This document shows positions 9,672 to 22,173 of a DNA stretch of 64,000 nucleotides, piece after piece. Every line of letters starts with the position of its first letter. The stretch's first letter is position 1. Origin of the DNA: Blasia pusilla (Eukaryota; Marchantiophyta; Marchantiopsida; Blasiales). The DNA lies in the NCBI GenBank assembly GCA_050084515.1, contig CM114275.1, positions 24,614,001 through 24,678,000 on the forward strand. The letters are read 5' to 3'. The notes under the pieces are model-generated. The model had not been told where the DNA came from. It searched no databases and saw only the letters and a list, made by a program, of their open reading frames with translations. The position numbers were made by a program, and so were the translations under genes.

Positions 9672-12600
9672 ATGTGGAGCGCCAATATGCAGCAGCTCTT
9701 GCTCAATTATCCGAGCGCTGGTCCAACAGCCCTAATTTTCCAGTCTCAACCAGCTCGCGGGGGAATTCCCCTTGTCCCTGTCCCTGTCAAAGGTCGATCA
9801 CTCGGATGGACATGTTGGAGCGGACAGGGGAGGAGTTTGGGAGCAAAGAGATTACGACATAGTGCAATCCTCCAGTCCGGCAGCAGCCCAGATACAGGGA
9901 AAGGGATCCGAGCTGAGGGTCCAGCTCAATCGCCGAGCACTGTGAACGATAAGGAGAAGCAGCAAAGCGTTCAGCTATACGGTCAAATAGAAAGGTATCA
10001 TTTCCAGATACACAAGTAGAGAGGTTTGATTTTCAGAAAGGTATGATTGGAATTCGGAAGCGCAGTGAGTTGAAGAATCCAGTCAACCTTTAAATGGCAT
10101 CAGAAATTACAGACTTACTTGTGTGGGTTCCCGGGCTGGTTCAGAGTTATTGCTGACACAGCAAAACAGACACAAGGTGCTACAGGCGATGCAGGTCGAT
10201 GGGAATCGATACAGGTGCTTATCCATGAATTCAAACTTTCCATGAATCCGGTAGTGGTTCCATGTTCTTGTTTTTTTCCCCCCCCCCTGCAGAATGGTTC
10301 TCAACATCAGAGCTCTCTTTGTTTCTTTTCTGAATTTGGAAATTGATGCAGATCAGACTGTTCTCACGGTCTTTCTTGTTGTCTACAGAATGGTTTTGTA
10401 TTTCACAGAAGACCTTTTCTTGGTTCCTTTCTATATGCAAGATGTGTTTGCAAGAGCATGCTTTGAAACGGCTTTGTTTTCATGTCGTAGCCACCAATAG
10501 AAATGGTTGCAGTTGAGGGCTGCTTTGCTTTTTAAGGTTTATGCGTTATTTCAGAATCACTCTGTCCTATTGGTGTAGGGTGTGTGGGTTCTTCGCCCAA
10601 GTAAGAAAGCACGTGCAGTGGTGCACTTTGTGGGTGGTGTATTTGTGGGAGCAACTCCCCAACTTACCTATCGTCTTTTTCTAGAACGACTCAGTGAGAG
10701 GTACTCGTTGTTTTTCTCGTCTGCTAAAAACAGACATCTATGTATCAAGTTATGCATATGAGCTGTGTGAGGTTTGCTTTGAATATTTCTTAGACTTTTG
10801 TCCTTGTTTCCTTCCAGAGGTTTCATCATCATCGCAACCCCCTTCGCAAGTGGTTTTGATCATCTCCGCATTGCAGATGAGGTTCAATTCAAGTTCGACA
10901 GATGCATGCGGGAGATACGTGACGACTTTGTGAGTTCAACTATCTGGCTATCTGCTAAAACTTCTAGATCAGGTTTCTTGGAGACTTCTTGTCTACACTA
11001 GAAATGAGTAACTCAAACTCCCAAATTGTTTTTCATACATCAGGAAACCGTGGGTTAGGGTTTAGGTCGAGCACACAGAATTCTGACTTCAATTGATTCT
11101 TGTATGTGTATAAAGTATTGGTTGTTAATAAAATGCCTCTGCAGTCAGGATATTCTAACTGTGTGACAGTAATTCCCAAATAGGTGGACTCATTACCTGT
11201 TTTTGGTGTCGGTCACTCCTTTGGCTCCTTGGCATTGATGCTTATTGGTAAGTGCTAGTGTCCTTGTGCGACTTGAGTGTCAATGGTCACTCCTTTGGCT
11301 CCTTGGCGTTGATGCTAATGAATAAGTGCTAGTTTACTTCTGCTACTTGATTTTGACTCTTCGCAACTCCTGAATGGCTTCTTTTCTCTGTCCATCTATG
11401 GTGTTAATGATCAGCTGGTTAGAAGTAATGTCTCGAATGGATGCTTATTCTCTTGTGCTCTTGGTCTCCTTTTACCTGGACACAAACAAACATGAAGGAC
11501 AAATTAAGATTAACGTGAAGTTATTTTGATTTATTTCCAGGGGCTCGATATGCAGTTCAAAGGCAGGGCAACATTTTGATGTCTTTCAATAATAAGGTAT
11601 GCTGAGATTAATGCTGCTCTCGCGGTAATCAAGACTGACAAGCTAGGCAATTTGTGTTCATTCTAGATGTCAACTAGATGGTGTCAGCTTGTCTGTGAAC
11701 TGATATTGAGGATGTAAATTTCAAGTCTACTAGGGATGCGAGGGTCAGTAAGAAAGTTGCATGAGCAGCTCCGAACTTCACCAGGTAATCAGACTCGATA
11801 AACAAACTGTACAGATCTGAACGGGGAGAATGATAACGATGACCAGAAATGGTTTTTGTGAACACAGGAAGCTTACAAGGCGATACCACTTTTCTCTCCT
11901 GTGGTAGTCCCCATGGCACAAAACTTTGCACCTCTTATTGCCCAACTTGTTGCTTCGCCGACGATTCGAATCGGGGTAAGTAGTTTTGTGACTCGCTCTA
12001 AGCTGTTCGAACAAAGTTTGTAACTTTGTTCATTCTCTCTCTCTGTCAAGAGAGTGCATGTGCTTGCCAACTTTTGCGCCGGATGACTGAGAGTACCATG
12101 CAAAATTGGCAGAATATAGAGTGGATGCAGTTCCCTTGGGCGAAGGTCGAGCACCATTTCCAGGAGAGAACACGTTATGCATGTGGTAGAAGATTAAAGA
12201 CATGTATGTAATCTCCATCTGTGGACCTTCACATGAGATACAGAGGAGATTTCTGTAGTCTTCACTTATAGACCCACTGAAGGTTGGCATTTTGTTTGTA
12301 CCACACTAACTACCTTCAAAAGGGTGCTTCTGCCTAAAGTGGACTTAGTCACTTCGAACATTGCACAATGTTATAACTGCTCTCTTTGAAATACTCATGA
12401 AAACTGTTGTCACCTGCAGGCGGAAATGGCTCTGAAGCAGCTACAGAGCTTGAGTCCTCCACTCTTGAAGCAGATCTTACCGTTGGTTGAGCAGCTTCCG
12501 CCTCTATATGTTGACCTTGCAAATGGAAAGGATAAATTTACCCCTTCACCTGAAGAGACTTGTAAGTTGGTGAGTTTCCTCCCTCGACTCAAATGTGATG

Positions 12601-13658
12601 CTTAACTACCCAATTTGAGACAAACTTTCAAACTGGACATACATACCTAAGCTCCTCTCATTGTTCGTAAGGTGCAGATTTACATCATGACAACTACTTC
12701 TGATGATTTTCATGTTATAAATTGACACATTTCCAACTACTGCAGATAAAGTCCTATTATGGTATTGGGAAGAATCTGCTGATCAAGTTCAAAGATGATC
12801 AGATTGATGAGACACCAAATCTTGCTCGAATGCTCAGTTCTGACTCTTCAGTGAGTGGCTACCTGGACATGTCCGTTCGGACTCTTCCAGGCGATCATAC
12901 ACGCCCTCTGCAGCAGGTCAGTTTTTCAGAAGTTTTATAAAACTATTCTTGTCTTCCTGCGTTTTGGTCAATTCGGAATTGTGCCGCGCTTCCATCTGCC
13001 CAATTCCAGATAATTGGTGCATTGGCTGCTCTGGAAATAGTGGCACTTAACATGGTCTCTTGGTACCCAGTTCAGCCACAACTCGTGCAGCAGCCATAGG
13101 TAGAGTATCTTTTGAGTATAAAACTAGTCTCGTTGAAGAAATGCCAATCCGACATAGGTACGAAGTGAAACAACTTAGTACCTGCAATGAGCCAGAGTAA
13201 AGCTTGCTACTTCCATATTCCATTTTCGAGGGAAACATGGTGTGTGTGGGTGTTAGCTTGTGGACTACATACAAGGTGTACTGCAGGAAGCTGCATCACT
13301 GAGCCCAAGTCTGATTTGACAGGTTCTACACAGTTGAGATTCTCAACTATCTGGAAAAATGCAAGAAGGTTGACTGAGTGTGAGAAGTATGCTGAAGACG
13401 AGAAGAATTGGACCCTCATCTGAAAGTTTTTTCCTGCAGGTGCTACCTGACGTTCCTCCGGGGATGATGGACGCTGTCACAAGAGGTAGTGATCTACTTG
13501 CAAATCTAGCTGCCAACACACCGTTTGCAGATGTGGCAAAGCAGATGGGCCAATCCTTCCCTGACTCAACGACCTACAGGACTCGCGCGCAGATACTAGA
13601 CGACATTGAACAACTTGTAAATGATCTCGCTAGTTGGATATATGATACTTTGAGGTAG
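9672..13658 (+). CDS. DUF1350 family protein, probably plastid-targeted, alpha/beta-hydrolase-like
   Basis: Ten exons join with matching phases: 9672-9994, 10145-10214, 10579-10700, 10818-10929, 11184-11247, 11541-11596, 11868-11975, 12420-12569, 12746-12916 and 13440-13658, giving 464 aa. All introns are GT-AG. Residues 1 to about 110 are Ser/Arg/Gln-rich and divergent, like a transit peptide. The conserved core starts at RWESIQGVWVLRP, then VVHFVGGVFVGA, FIIIATPFASGFDHLRIADE, FGVGHSFGSLAL, RYAVQRQGNILMSFNNK and LVEQLPPLYVDLANGK. These match the plant and cyanobacterial DUF1350 family. GHSFG (Ser at about residue 221) has the form of a nucleophile elbow. The biochemical function is not known. 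The start is the only ATG opening the transit-like region. A broken duplicate of exon 5 follows it in the intron. Confidence 0.9.
11211..11358 (+). repeat. Tandem duplication of the end of a coding exon and its splice donor
   Basis: Positions 11211-11284 and 11285-11358 are 74-bp tandem copies. The first holds the coding end of exon 5 (GHSFGSLALMLI) and the working donor TTGGTAAGT. In the second the donor reads ATGAATAAGT, so the GT is lost. No acceptor precedes the second copy, so it should be spliced out with the intron. Confidence 0.85.
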
Positions 13659-15039
13659 TACTCTCTTAGAGGGGCAGGGATTTGGAGGTGCAGATGTCTC
13701 TTGTACCAAGTGCTCCCGAGTCATTGTCCGATAATTCTTTGTAACATAAATGGATGACTATTACTTCATAGAGTAGGTCTTCATTATTGCACATGAAATC
13801 CTATTTATGAAAATTGGCCACAAAGGATGATCTTTTGTCTCCCTCCATACTTCCTCCTCATCCTTTAACAAGAGAGGTTATAGGGTGGCAATGGTGAAGA
13901 AGGTGGGGCAGGATGGCAACACAAATAAGTAATATATAAAGGGAGTGGGAACACCAAGAAGAGGGGATTTAAAAGTTTAGCAGCAATATCATCTTTGTAC
14001 AAGCACAGCAAGTCCTAAGAACTAGAGGACTAAATACGACAAATGTTCAGGAAATGTCATGTCAAAATATATATCATCATTAAGTATTTTTTTTCCAAGG
14101 AAGAGTTTTTAAAGTTATAATTTGAAAGAGTCCTGTTGACATATAGTTGAAAGATTGTCGCATCATTTTCAAAGTCATGATTGCTAGAAAACTAGTGAGC
14201 TCCCTATCTAAGAATGATTTGTCCGTAAACCTACGTATTGGGAGTGTTCAAATGAGGTTGGAAGCATTCTATGGTAGTCTCCATGATATAATTAGCAAAA
14301 ACAAAAGATGATGGTTATGAAAAGGATTATTTGGAGACAATAAGAGTTGATGCGCATTTTTATACAAAGGCAAGCTAAGTGGCATAAAACATAGGAGGGG
14401 GGGCGCATAGGGTTTAGGGTCAATCTCACAAGAAGGCGGGATTAGGGCTTAGGGTCAATCTTATAGGAGGGCGGGTGGGAGGGAGTGGAACCCATTAGAA
14501 GGAAAATGAGCCTCGACCATGATATAGAAGGGAGAATTTAGTGTAGCACCAAAAACTAAGAGACACATCTAATCGATACTTTGAAAGGTTTGGTTGGTCC
14601 ATTGCTGGCATCATATTACAAGGGAATGGGGAAGCATGATTTTAGTTGGCATGTTAGGAGATGGACAAATAAGAGAATTCATGACCAGCTCATAATCCAT
14701 ATGGAGCCCATAGTAGACATGGTAAGCAAATTTTTTTTTTTTTCAAATCCAAGATCACTAGGACAACTATAAGACCAAAACAACCCCATTAAAAAATGAC
14801 CTTATTTCAATAATGACATAGCAAATTAGAAGTTCAATATTGCAAATTGTATTGTAGGAAAGATTGCAAGTAGTAAGGGATTATCTTTCCAATAATCAGA
14901 GACCGGCATTCTTATACAGAATAGAATAAAAATTGAATGAAGTATGAATAAGTAGCAAGGTGAGAAGATTTAAATGCCTTTCAAAAGCCTATTTCCTTGG
15001 TCGAGTTGCAATACAAAATTTCCGTTACTACTTGTATAG
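13659..15039. other. Downstream and intergenic DNA, no gene seen
   Basis: The first ~100 bp are probably the DUF1350 3' UTR. Around 14400-14470 a ~50-bp segment containing TTAGGGT-like text occurs twice (GGGTTTAGGGTCAATCT and GGGCTTAGGGTCAATCT). The short ORF at 14581-14772 resembles no family I know. The rest is AT-rich. Confidence 0.6.
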
Positions 15040-15480
15040 TGTCACGTCTTTAAGTATAGATCGATGAGATCTAGTAGAGCGCTTTCGAGGATAGTGGAGG
15101 ATAGCCTCAGGAGGTTGAGGATGACCTGCTAAGACCATGGATAACCTGAGAGAGTAAATTTCCCTTTGTTTCCGTTCATCTCAAACCATATTTGAAAATT
15201 TACTTTTTTTGGTAAGTTACCATATTGAGCATAGTTGATTGTCCACTTTTGGAAGTCGCCCTTAACCTCCAATCGCATGTCAAGAACAAAGGAGTTGATC
15301 AGCAAACATAAGTTAATGTGGAGAGAGTTTGGAAGAGGGAAGGGGATATACCTCAAGAAGAGAGTTTAAAAGCTCATTCTCTGATTATTAAACCTCTTGG
15401 CATGAGGTGGCGGAGCTATGGTCCTCCTTTCCTTGTGTGTGTAACCCAAATCTCTTATTAGGAGAGCGGGTTGGTTTGAC

Positions 15481-15533
<53 letters not shown>

Positions 15534-15703
15534 GTGTGTGACATAGAGACAATATGTGAGAGTATCACTTAATTTATTGGAGATATTTTGGTACTTATTG
15601 TCTTGATGTTTGGATGCCATGAGTCAATATATGATCGTGTGTATTTATGTGTGTGTTCGGTGATAACGATATATGTTGTGTAGCAATGTGTATGCTCATG
15701 ATA
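15040..15703 (+). repeat. Solo-LTR-like unit with a (GA)n expansion
   Basis: It begins TGTCACGTC, like the copy 1 LTR (TGTCACATC), shares GAGGTTGAGGAT with it, and ends with TATGTTGTGTAGCAATGTGTATGC, a form of the terminal segment of both retrotransposon copies. It also resembles 60817-61495 along much of its length (GGGATATACC, AGCTCATTCTCT, ATTGGAGATAT). A (GA)n run sits at about 15483-15531. No internal domain follows, as expected for a solo LTR. The exact ends are approximate and no clear target duplication was found. Confidence 0.5.
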
Positions 15704-17260
15704 ATATTGAATGTAATATATATTATTATTGGAGAATGCCCTTTCATTTTGCAAAATCCTTTCAATCAAGAAGATATTCACCTTTTGTGAATATTTTCTT
15801 GAACCAATAAGATATTTTGAAATTAATTTAAAATGATATTTCAAACTTTGAAAGTTGATTGTGGGAGGTAATTTAAATCCGTGCAGCTCACGAGCTTACA
15901 CTAGTACTATGCAAAAATAGAAGTTGTTATTTTTCAAACTATTAAGATTACTTGTACCATGCATGAATCCACGTAATGGGGTTCATTCATCCATATTTCT
16001 TTTGCATTTTTAAATATCTATATCTTTTAAAAAAAATTGTGAAACCTTTTACTTTAAGAAATTATAATCCCAATAGAAAAACAAGGAATTTTTTCAGTTC
16101 CGGATTTCACATCTTATAAAATATTCTTTCAACGTTAATTCGATAAACTATTTCTTCCCTTGAATTACAATATAAAGGAAATATTCTATTCTTACATATC
16201 TATATATAATTACATTCACTCACATCTCTTATTTGAATAACAATCCACTTCATCCATTCATAATTACGGTCTCTATAAGTAAGGCTTCTCATAGATTCTA
16301 GACATAAAAATGGTAGACGTCTCTCATCCACCATTTTTTCCCCCAAACATGAAGGCCATCCACCTCAACAATTTGATGATCTCTTATCTTTTAATTCACC
16401 TTTTTCTAAGATCTCCCCTTTTTGTATTATTACGGCATGCAAGGAGCAAGGCTACATACATTCACTTCTTGTTTTTGTTTATGTACATCTATCTTCCATA
16501 CAATGAACGGGGAGAACGGGCATTACGTGTTGACCTAGCTGGAAGATTTTGAGAATTTCCGTTTCAGTTTTCCAAATACCGGCCGGAATCATATGGAATA
16601 TGCATGGCCTCCTTTGTATTAGTATCAAAACAACATGCTGGAATTGGAAAATTTTCAAAATATACCATCGTGATCAATGTTTGGGGAAAATCGTGGTTAC
16701 GTGTTGAGCTAGCCGGAAGAATTTGAGAATTTCCGATTCAATTTCTCACTTATCGACTAAAAACCAACAATCCAGGCAAGGTTTGTATTTGTATGTGTTT
16801 AACCGGGCGGAATTAAAAAAACTTCGAAAATTTCCGTCTGATTTTGTACAGACCGAAAGTATTAGAGGTTTCTAAAAAAATACGTTAACATGATGCTTCC
16901 AAATCATATTAATAATTATTTCCGGGATCCACACAATGTTCCTAAGAAGTCCGTACTTAAATGACCATGACTAGATAGTGTCTCATTTAATGGGATTGAC
17001 TCATTTAAGTGTCTCTCACAACTCTTCCTTTAAAACATCTATGAGCATGTTCTTGAATTCTCCCCATCCCTCTCAAAAGGTTAATTAATAATAAATCTTT
17101 TTTCTTGAAGACGCACTTTAAATGAAACGTGTAGCGTCATCTAAGGCGACACGTATGCAAACCAACTAACACATAAGAACGAGCTGCAAAAGTCAACCAA
17201 AGTCTGGAGTTTTTGAAAAGAAGGAACCCCATTCCAACCCATTTGAAACCATTAATGCGT
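15704..17260. other. AT-rich intergenic DNA with a diverged ~175-bp repeat
   Basis: A unit containing TACGTGTTGACCTAGCTGGA and a following GAGAATTTCCG occurs at about 16509 and again at about 16683, with a weaker third trace near 16810. The ORF at 16310-16552 shows no family match. No gene is supported. Confidence 0.5.
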
Positions 17261-19440
17261 GACTTTCAACTCCTGACGGCCACTTTACAAACCATTACTG
17301 CGCAACTTTGAACTCCTAGACTTTGTGCCGTTTGTGTGCGTCTCCTCTGTAAAAGCTGACGCCTGCGAAGACCGCCGGATCTGCCACGCTCTATAATGGT
17401 GCAAAGTTGCGAGGAAATGATTTCGGTCGCGTGCCTGAAGGTGTGCGGTTTGTTCCACATTCTGTGTTGCATTAATGGCAGCAGGCCTGAATCCATAGCC
17501 GCAGAAACTCGCAGTGCATAGTTACCGATTTTGTGCATTATCTGTTATTCCAACGCAAACGGTGAATTTTTAAAACTGTGTGCGTGATTCCGCAGCTTTT
17601 TTGTGGCGCCAGATCTCGACTCGTTGTATTTGTGCAGCACTCAGTCGTCCAATAGCTCGACTGACGAATCGTGCGATCGTTTGATTCAGCGTTTCTCCAG
17701 GTTGTGAATCCTGTCGATTCACCGCCATTGGCGTCGCTCCGGATCATCGCACTTCGACAGCGACAGCTGAAAAAGAGAGTTGCTGTGTTGCTTATCTACT
17801 CAGCTCTGCTCACAGCAGTTCACGATGGCGTGGCGGGGCCGCGCGCGATTCATGACGAGCCTTTTCTCGCTCGCCGCATGCTTCCATCGGGGTCCGGACC
17901 GATATTCGTCGCCTCACCGGCCACCATGGATTGAGAGAGAACAACGACGAGAACCGCACAGCATCCCGCCCGTGAACCATGGCGATATTTCCATCTTCTC
18001 CGTAGCCTGCGACACACCTGCACACATTCTGAGTCTCTGACTGCTGTGTACATCGGAGCGCGTGTCCAAGACATTGGACCACCGGAAGTGCGCCTCCGCA
18101 GTCTGTGTGAATCGAAGAAACATGGCAGTGCCTGCTGGTGAAGAAAAAAATACGCCTCCTCAATCTGACCTAACCCTAGTATGACATGATTCACCTAACC
18201 CTACTACTACTGCGCTGTTGGATTCCTATCAGTAAATATGAGGGTGGAACCTGAGGACTGGAGTCGCTGGACAGCGGGCGAGTGTGTATGAGGTCAAACC
18301 CTGAGCGCGAGGCATTCGCTCCAGTCGTACGGGCAAGCAATAATAGAGATGGCTATGGCGTCGGATGGCGATCGTGTTTCGTTGGGCGCGGAGAATAGAG
18401 GGGCCGACCGCGCGCATCGTCGTGACCTATTATTAGCGCTGGATATTTTCGGCTCTGGCCGAGATGTGGTCAAGAACTGGGGAATAGAATGGAATCAAGG
18501 TTGAGGAATAGTGTGCTGGTTGATTTCTTACTCGGATGCGGCTGCGGCATTTGTGACTGCCAGTGATTGGACTCCATGGGGATGAGAATCATGAGATGGA
18601 GCAATTCCAAGGGTGTTCTAATGCTGGAGTTATTGCTGGGGAGTTTCGGTTCGCACGATCTGCGTATTTTTGGGAACACAATCCCGTCTACGGCGAAGAG
18701 AGGATTTAGGGTTCGCAAAGATAGTCCATATCGGGGTTGTGCTTTCGTGCACAGCAAGAGGCTGGTGCTGACTGGTCGCAAGCGTGTGCGGAAATTGTTG
18801 CTGATTCGTCGGATTTTAACAGAGGACGACGACTGGCAGAGTGGTCCACTCTAGGAATGAGCGACGGGATCCAATCTTTCCCGAAGGCGTTGCAGCACAA
18901 GACCGCCTCACAGACCATCAGTCGTCGGTGTTTATGTTCACGATTCCGCATTACAAGGAAAATTTCGAAGTGGGTAAACTTAACAAAGTTGCGCTCATCG
19001 ATGCTCGCTGACTTCACACTTGAGCGACTCAGTTATGTTTATGAGTCTTGGGACCGACACGAGTCTCTTGGCCTTCTTAGTAAATTGCTGAGCGATTACG
19101 CTAAGAATCGACATGCGTAGACATGTCTTCCTCTCATAACACCTTCAAGAGTCTCCTCATTCCGCTGCAATGCTACATCCGCTCATCATCTCTGGTTGAG
19201 GGGTGGGGGGAGCCGGAACAGAATTGGAATTCCATGGCTGACAGGTTGCCGCGTAGAAGGACCAATTCCTCTTGCAGTTGAGCCAAGAGAAGAGCTGACA
19301 TTCGGGAGGAAGGAAGTAATCGTGAGTGCCGTTGGGCTGAACAAATGCATTTCATGGTACTTCTCGAGTTCATCAGGCCCCGACTGTGGCACCCGCATCC
19401 TCCTTAGTGGAGATACGCTCTAACATCAAAATTAAACGTA
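17261..19440. other. GC-richer island without a recognisable gene
   Basis: Composition here resembles the genic parts of the window, yet no ORF on either strand matches a family I recognise. ORFs of 60-127 aa occur (for example 18737-19120 plus, and 18349-18504 plus starting MAMASDGDRVSL), but splice signals do not join them into a convincing protein. It could be a non-coding transcript, the leader or promoter of a gene, or a decayed gene. Confidence 0.4.
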
Positions 19441-19687
19441 AGAACTCACAAAAAATGCATGAAGTTTCGTGAAATCATAAGAGAGCGACGGAATAATGGC
19501 GCCAGTGAATCGCTGATCTGTGTCCATGATAGAATAGATGATGAGTGATGTACAATTCCACATTTGTGGTCAAAAACAAAACGGACGATTGGGTGATCAT
19601 GTTAGATCCCGGACACGACTACTCGAGCCACTTTGGATCTGTCCGAGATCAGGCGCAGTGGTCCCATGAATCGTTCGGTGACTAACA

Positions 19688-20893
19688 TCAGGAACCTACG
19701 GAAATGGGCATATCTACACCCTCCAGCTTCCTCTCAATATTCTCGAGAAGCGAGCATGTTGGACATGTAAAGTACAACACGGACACCATTATTTCATCGA
19801 AGAGGTAGACGAAAGAGTGCATGAGGACCAGCAGAGGGCCCTCCCAGGCTGCCGATGCATTGTATTCCGTGTAGGTGTTGGTCGCTGCGACCCGGTATTC
19901 AAACAAGAGGCCAATGGATCCTCCCAGCAATCCAGTCACAAGGAAGGACCAGACTGCCACCTTCAATCTCGATCGTACAAGAGAGAAGCTCCGCACTATG
20001 GCAGCAAATCCGTATAGGTCCTCCAGCACGGAGGCCACATTTGCCACATTCAAGAGGATTTTCACATACACGAAAAACCCGCAGCAAAAGAGCCCCAGCG
20101 AGGCCAACAAGACGAAGGCCCCGGAGGGCGAAACATGGAGTGCAGCGAAAGCTCCGTTCAGCACCCCTAGAGTGACGATCGCGGCGACTCCCGACGCCAG
20201 AAAGATGATGCAAGACGCGATGTACGTGATCATAAGGCGCACCCACACTCTGGGCACCACCCGTTGTAGAATCTCGATGAAACCGAGCTTGATGCCGGCG
20301 TAGGTGGAGGCCACAATGTACACAACCGCAGCTTTGGACAATGCGGATAGAGTAATGGCGAGGGGAATGTAAACCACTGCTGTAGCCAGGTACTCCGCAA
20401 GTTTCTGGTAGATGACTTTCATGTAAGGGGTGTGGAACTCCGCAGCCGATTGATCCAGAACCGCGACCTCAATCCGGATCGCCAGCCAATCTGTGACAAC
20501 GTGGGTTACCAGAGAGTGGGTGAGAACGATGACGGAAACAGGAACGACTAAAAGTATTGCTAGGGTTGTGAGGAGGTCGGAGTGGCGTCTGAGTAATCTT
20601 GCAGACTCTCGCATGACATCGAGAGTGTCTATAGGGAGCAGGCCATTGAATTTCTTCCGGCCTCCGTGCTCCCGTCGATGATGAAGGGGCTCGGAAGAGA
20701 AGTGGTGGAAATCGGAGGCGGCAGATTGCCTGGGATGATGCTCGGAACCGCGCTGGACATCACTGTCATGGCAACTCACGACACAATGAGGCTGCAGCGA
20801 TCTCGCTTCTCCGCTCGTCAGTGGAGCCTCGAACACGTCCACGTGAAGAAGAGCATGTGCCCTGTCCCTCCCCTCCATGGGCGTGATCACCAT
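19688..20893 (-). CDS. Plant-type multi-pass membrane protein, single exon
   Basis: The ORF gives 401 aa from the first in-frame ATG at 20893; a longer reading would need a GTG start. Residues 1 to about 95 are hydrophilic and His/Arg-rich. Six hydrophobic segments follow at roughly 107-127, 169-196, 221-244, 259-281, 311-333 and 353-376, with a short tail containing FTCPTCSLLENIERKLEG. The layout and the segment VASVLEDLYGFAAIVRSFSL resemble a plant-specific family of uncharacterised integral membrane proteins; I cannot give a function. The start region faces a GC-rich stretch (20894-21860) that probably holds the promoter and 5' UTR. An antisense ORF at 19875-20303 is a shadow of this gene. 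Confidence 0.75.
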   Translation of the reverse strand: MVITPMEGRDRAHALLHVDVFEAPLTSGEARSLQPHCVVSCHDSDVQRGSEHHPRQSAASDFHHFSSEPLHHRREHGGRKKFNGLLPIDTLDVMRESARLLRRHSDLLTTLAILLVVPVSVIVLTHSLVTHVVTDWLAIRIEVAVLDQSAAEFHTPYMKVIYQKLAEYLATAVVYIPLAITLSALSKAAVVYIVASTYAGIKLGFIEILQRVVPRVWVRLMITYIASCIIFLASGVAAIVTLGVLNGAFAALHVSPSGAFVLLASLGLFCCGFFVYVKILLNVANVASVLEDLYGFAAIVRSFSLVRSRLKVAVWSFLVTGLLGGSIGLLFEYRVAATNTYTEYNASAAWEGPLLVLMHSFVYLFDEIMVSVLYFTCPTCSLLENIERKLEGVDMPISVGS

Positions 20894-21860
20894 TTCTCCG
20901 TTCTCGGAATCGCAGGAGCAATGTGACACCTATCCGCCTTCGCCTTCGCCTTCACCACCGCTCTGCACGCAGCTCCCCGGCCTCCAACTCATCGATCGAT
21001 CCGCCACCGTCAAGTCAAGCCCACTTCGACACCGCTCAATACAGCAATCCTCTAAAGTCGACGCTCCTATTCAACGACGCGAATTCCACACATCGCCTCT
21101 CCAGAAAAGCTTCCTGCGATTCCGCCCCTGCGGAAGCAAAACCGCACACGACATTCGTGCCATTCTCCATCAATTCGAGGAACTCACAATGTCCTCCGTC
21201 TCCGGCAAACCCCGCGCCCCCACCCTAATCCTGTGACGCTCCGATCCTGCTCGCTCGCTTCCTTGCTTCCGGTTCGCTTGCTTGCAGTCATCGGCGGAGC
21301 GAGAATCACAACCTCAACATCTCGTGCTCTCCCGCTCGCTCTGCGGAGACGACGTCCTGTAATACGCGCAGGCCACGCTTCCGGTCTCGCTCACTCCGTC
21401 GCCACCGGTCGCAGTCCTCTCTTCCCACCCTTCCGTCGTTCAGCCACTCGTCCGGACCACGATGGCACCGACCTTCGCTCGGCAGCCCCGTCGAGGAACG
21501 ACCGATCTCCGCACCACGTCTGCCATTTCCTTCGCACTTCCCCGTGCACTCGTGTATCTCATTCATTCATTCATTCCTCCGCTCCTTCGTTCCTTCGCTC
21601 GCTGTCAGTGACACTCCACACGCACTCGACTCGACTCGACTCGACTCGAGGGACTGGACTCTGGAGTCCCGACTCGTGAGAGCCTGAAACTGCGCATTGT
21701 TGAAATTGTCAACAGCCTCGCAGCTTCGCACGCGCTGTTAGCGTTCGGTCCCCGCCCCCGAGCCCACCACGGCGGGCCCCGCACTCCGCGCGTGAGCCCT
21801 GCAGTTGTGCGAACCGGAGAGCGCCGACTGGGCACCGGGCACTTCGCTAGTCAACGGTCT
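20894..21860 (-). promoter_or_regulatory. GC-rich upstream region of the membrane-protein gene
   Basis: The stretch is rich in C and CpG compared with its surroundings and contains a short (GACTC)n repeat at about 21625-21650. No protein family is recognised in its ORFs. It is probably the promoter and leader for the minus-strand gene. The stretch then drops sharply to AT-rich DNA at about 21900. Confidence 0.4.
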
Positions 21861-22138
21861 CCGACATCTCACTCCACCCGCCGCCGGTGACGGGGCCACG
21901 TCCGAAATTGTAGTAGTAATAGAAAGGAAGAATTAATTAATTGTTATAATCCGATGGCCATACGTTGATTTAGGAACTCCCATTATGAATTTGTCATGTC
22001 ATGTGAAAAAGGAAGGGTTTTGAGCCATCTCTTATTGCCTCGAGCGGAAAAGTTATTCGGGGAAAGTGTCAAGAGAAGAGTTGTTAGCAAAATGAAAAGG
22101 CGCTCTCAAATAAGAATGTAAATTGTTGTTGGTTTACA

Positions 22139-22173
22139 ACGAATGGCTTACAACGAAGATGTAAGCCATTCGT
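22139..22173. repeat. Perfect 14-bp inverted repeat
   Basis: ACGAATGGCTTACA at 22139-22152 pairs exactly with 22160-22173 across a 7-base loop. It lies in AT-rich gene-free DNA. Confidence 0.75.

Noticed and set aside
14400-14460. TTTAGGG-like words suggesting an interstitial telomere repeat
   Set aside because: Only isolated, imperfect words occur within a ~50-bp duplication, not a tandem telomeric array.
18737-19120. 127-aa plus-strand ORF
   Set aside because: No recognisable family, no ATG at its start, and no splice partners. It is kept only as part of the unexplained GC island.
19875-20303. 142-aa plus-strand ORF
   Set aside because: It is antisense to the six-span membrane protein, which has coherent hydrophobic segments and a better codon pattern.
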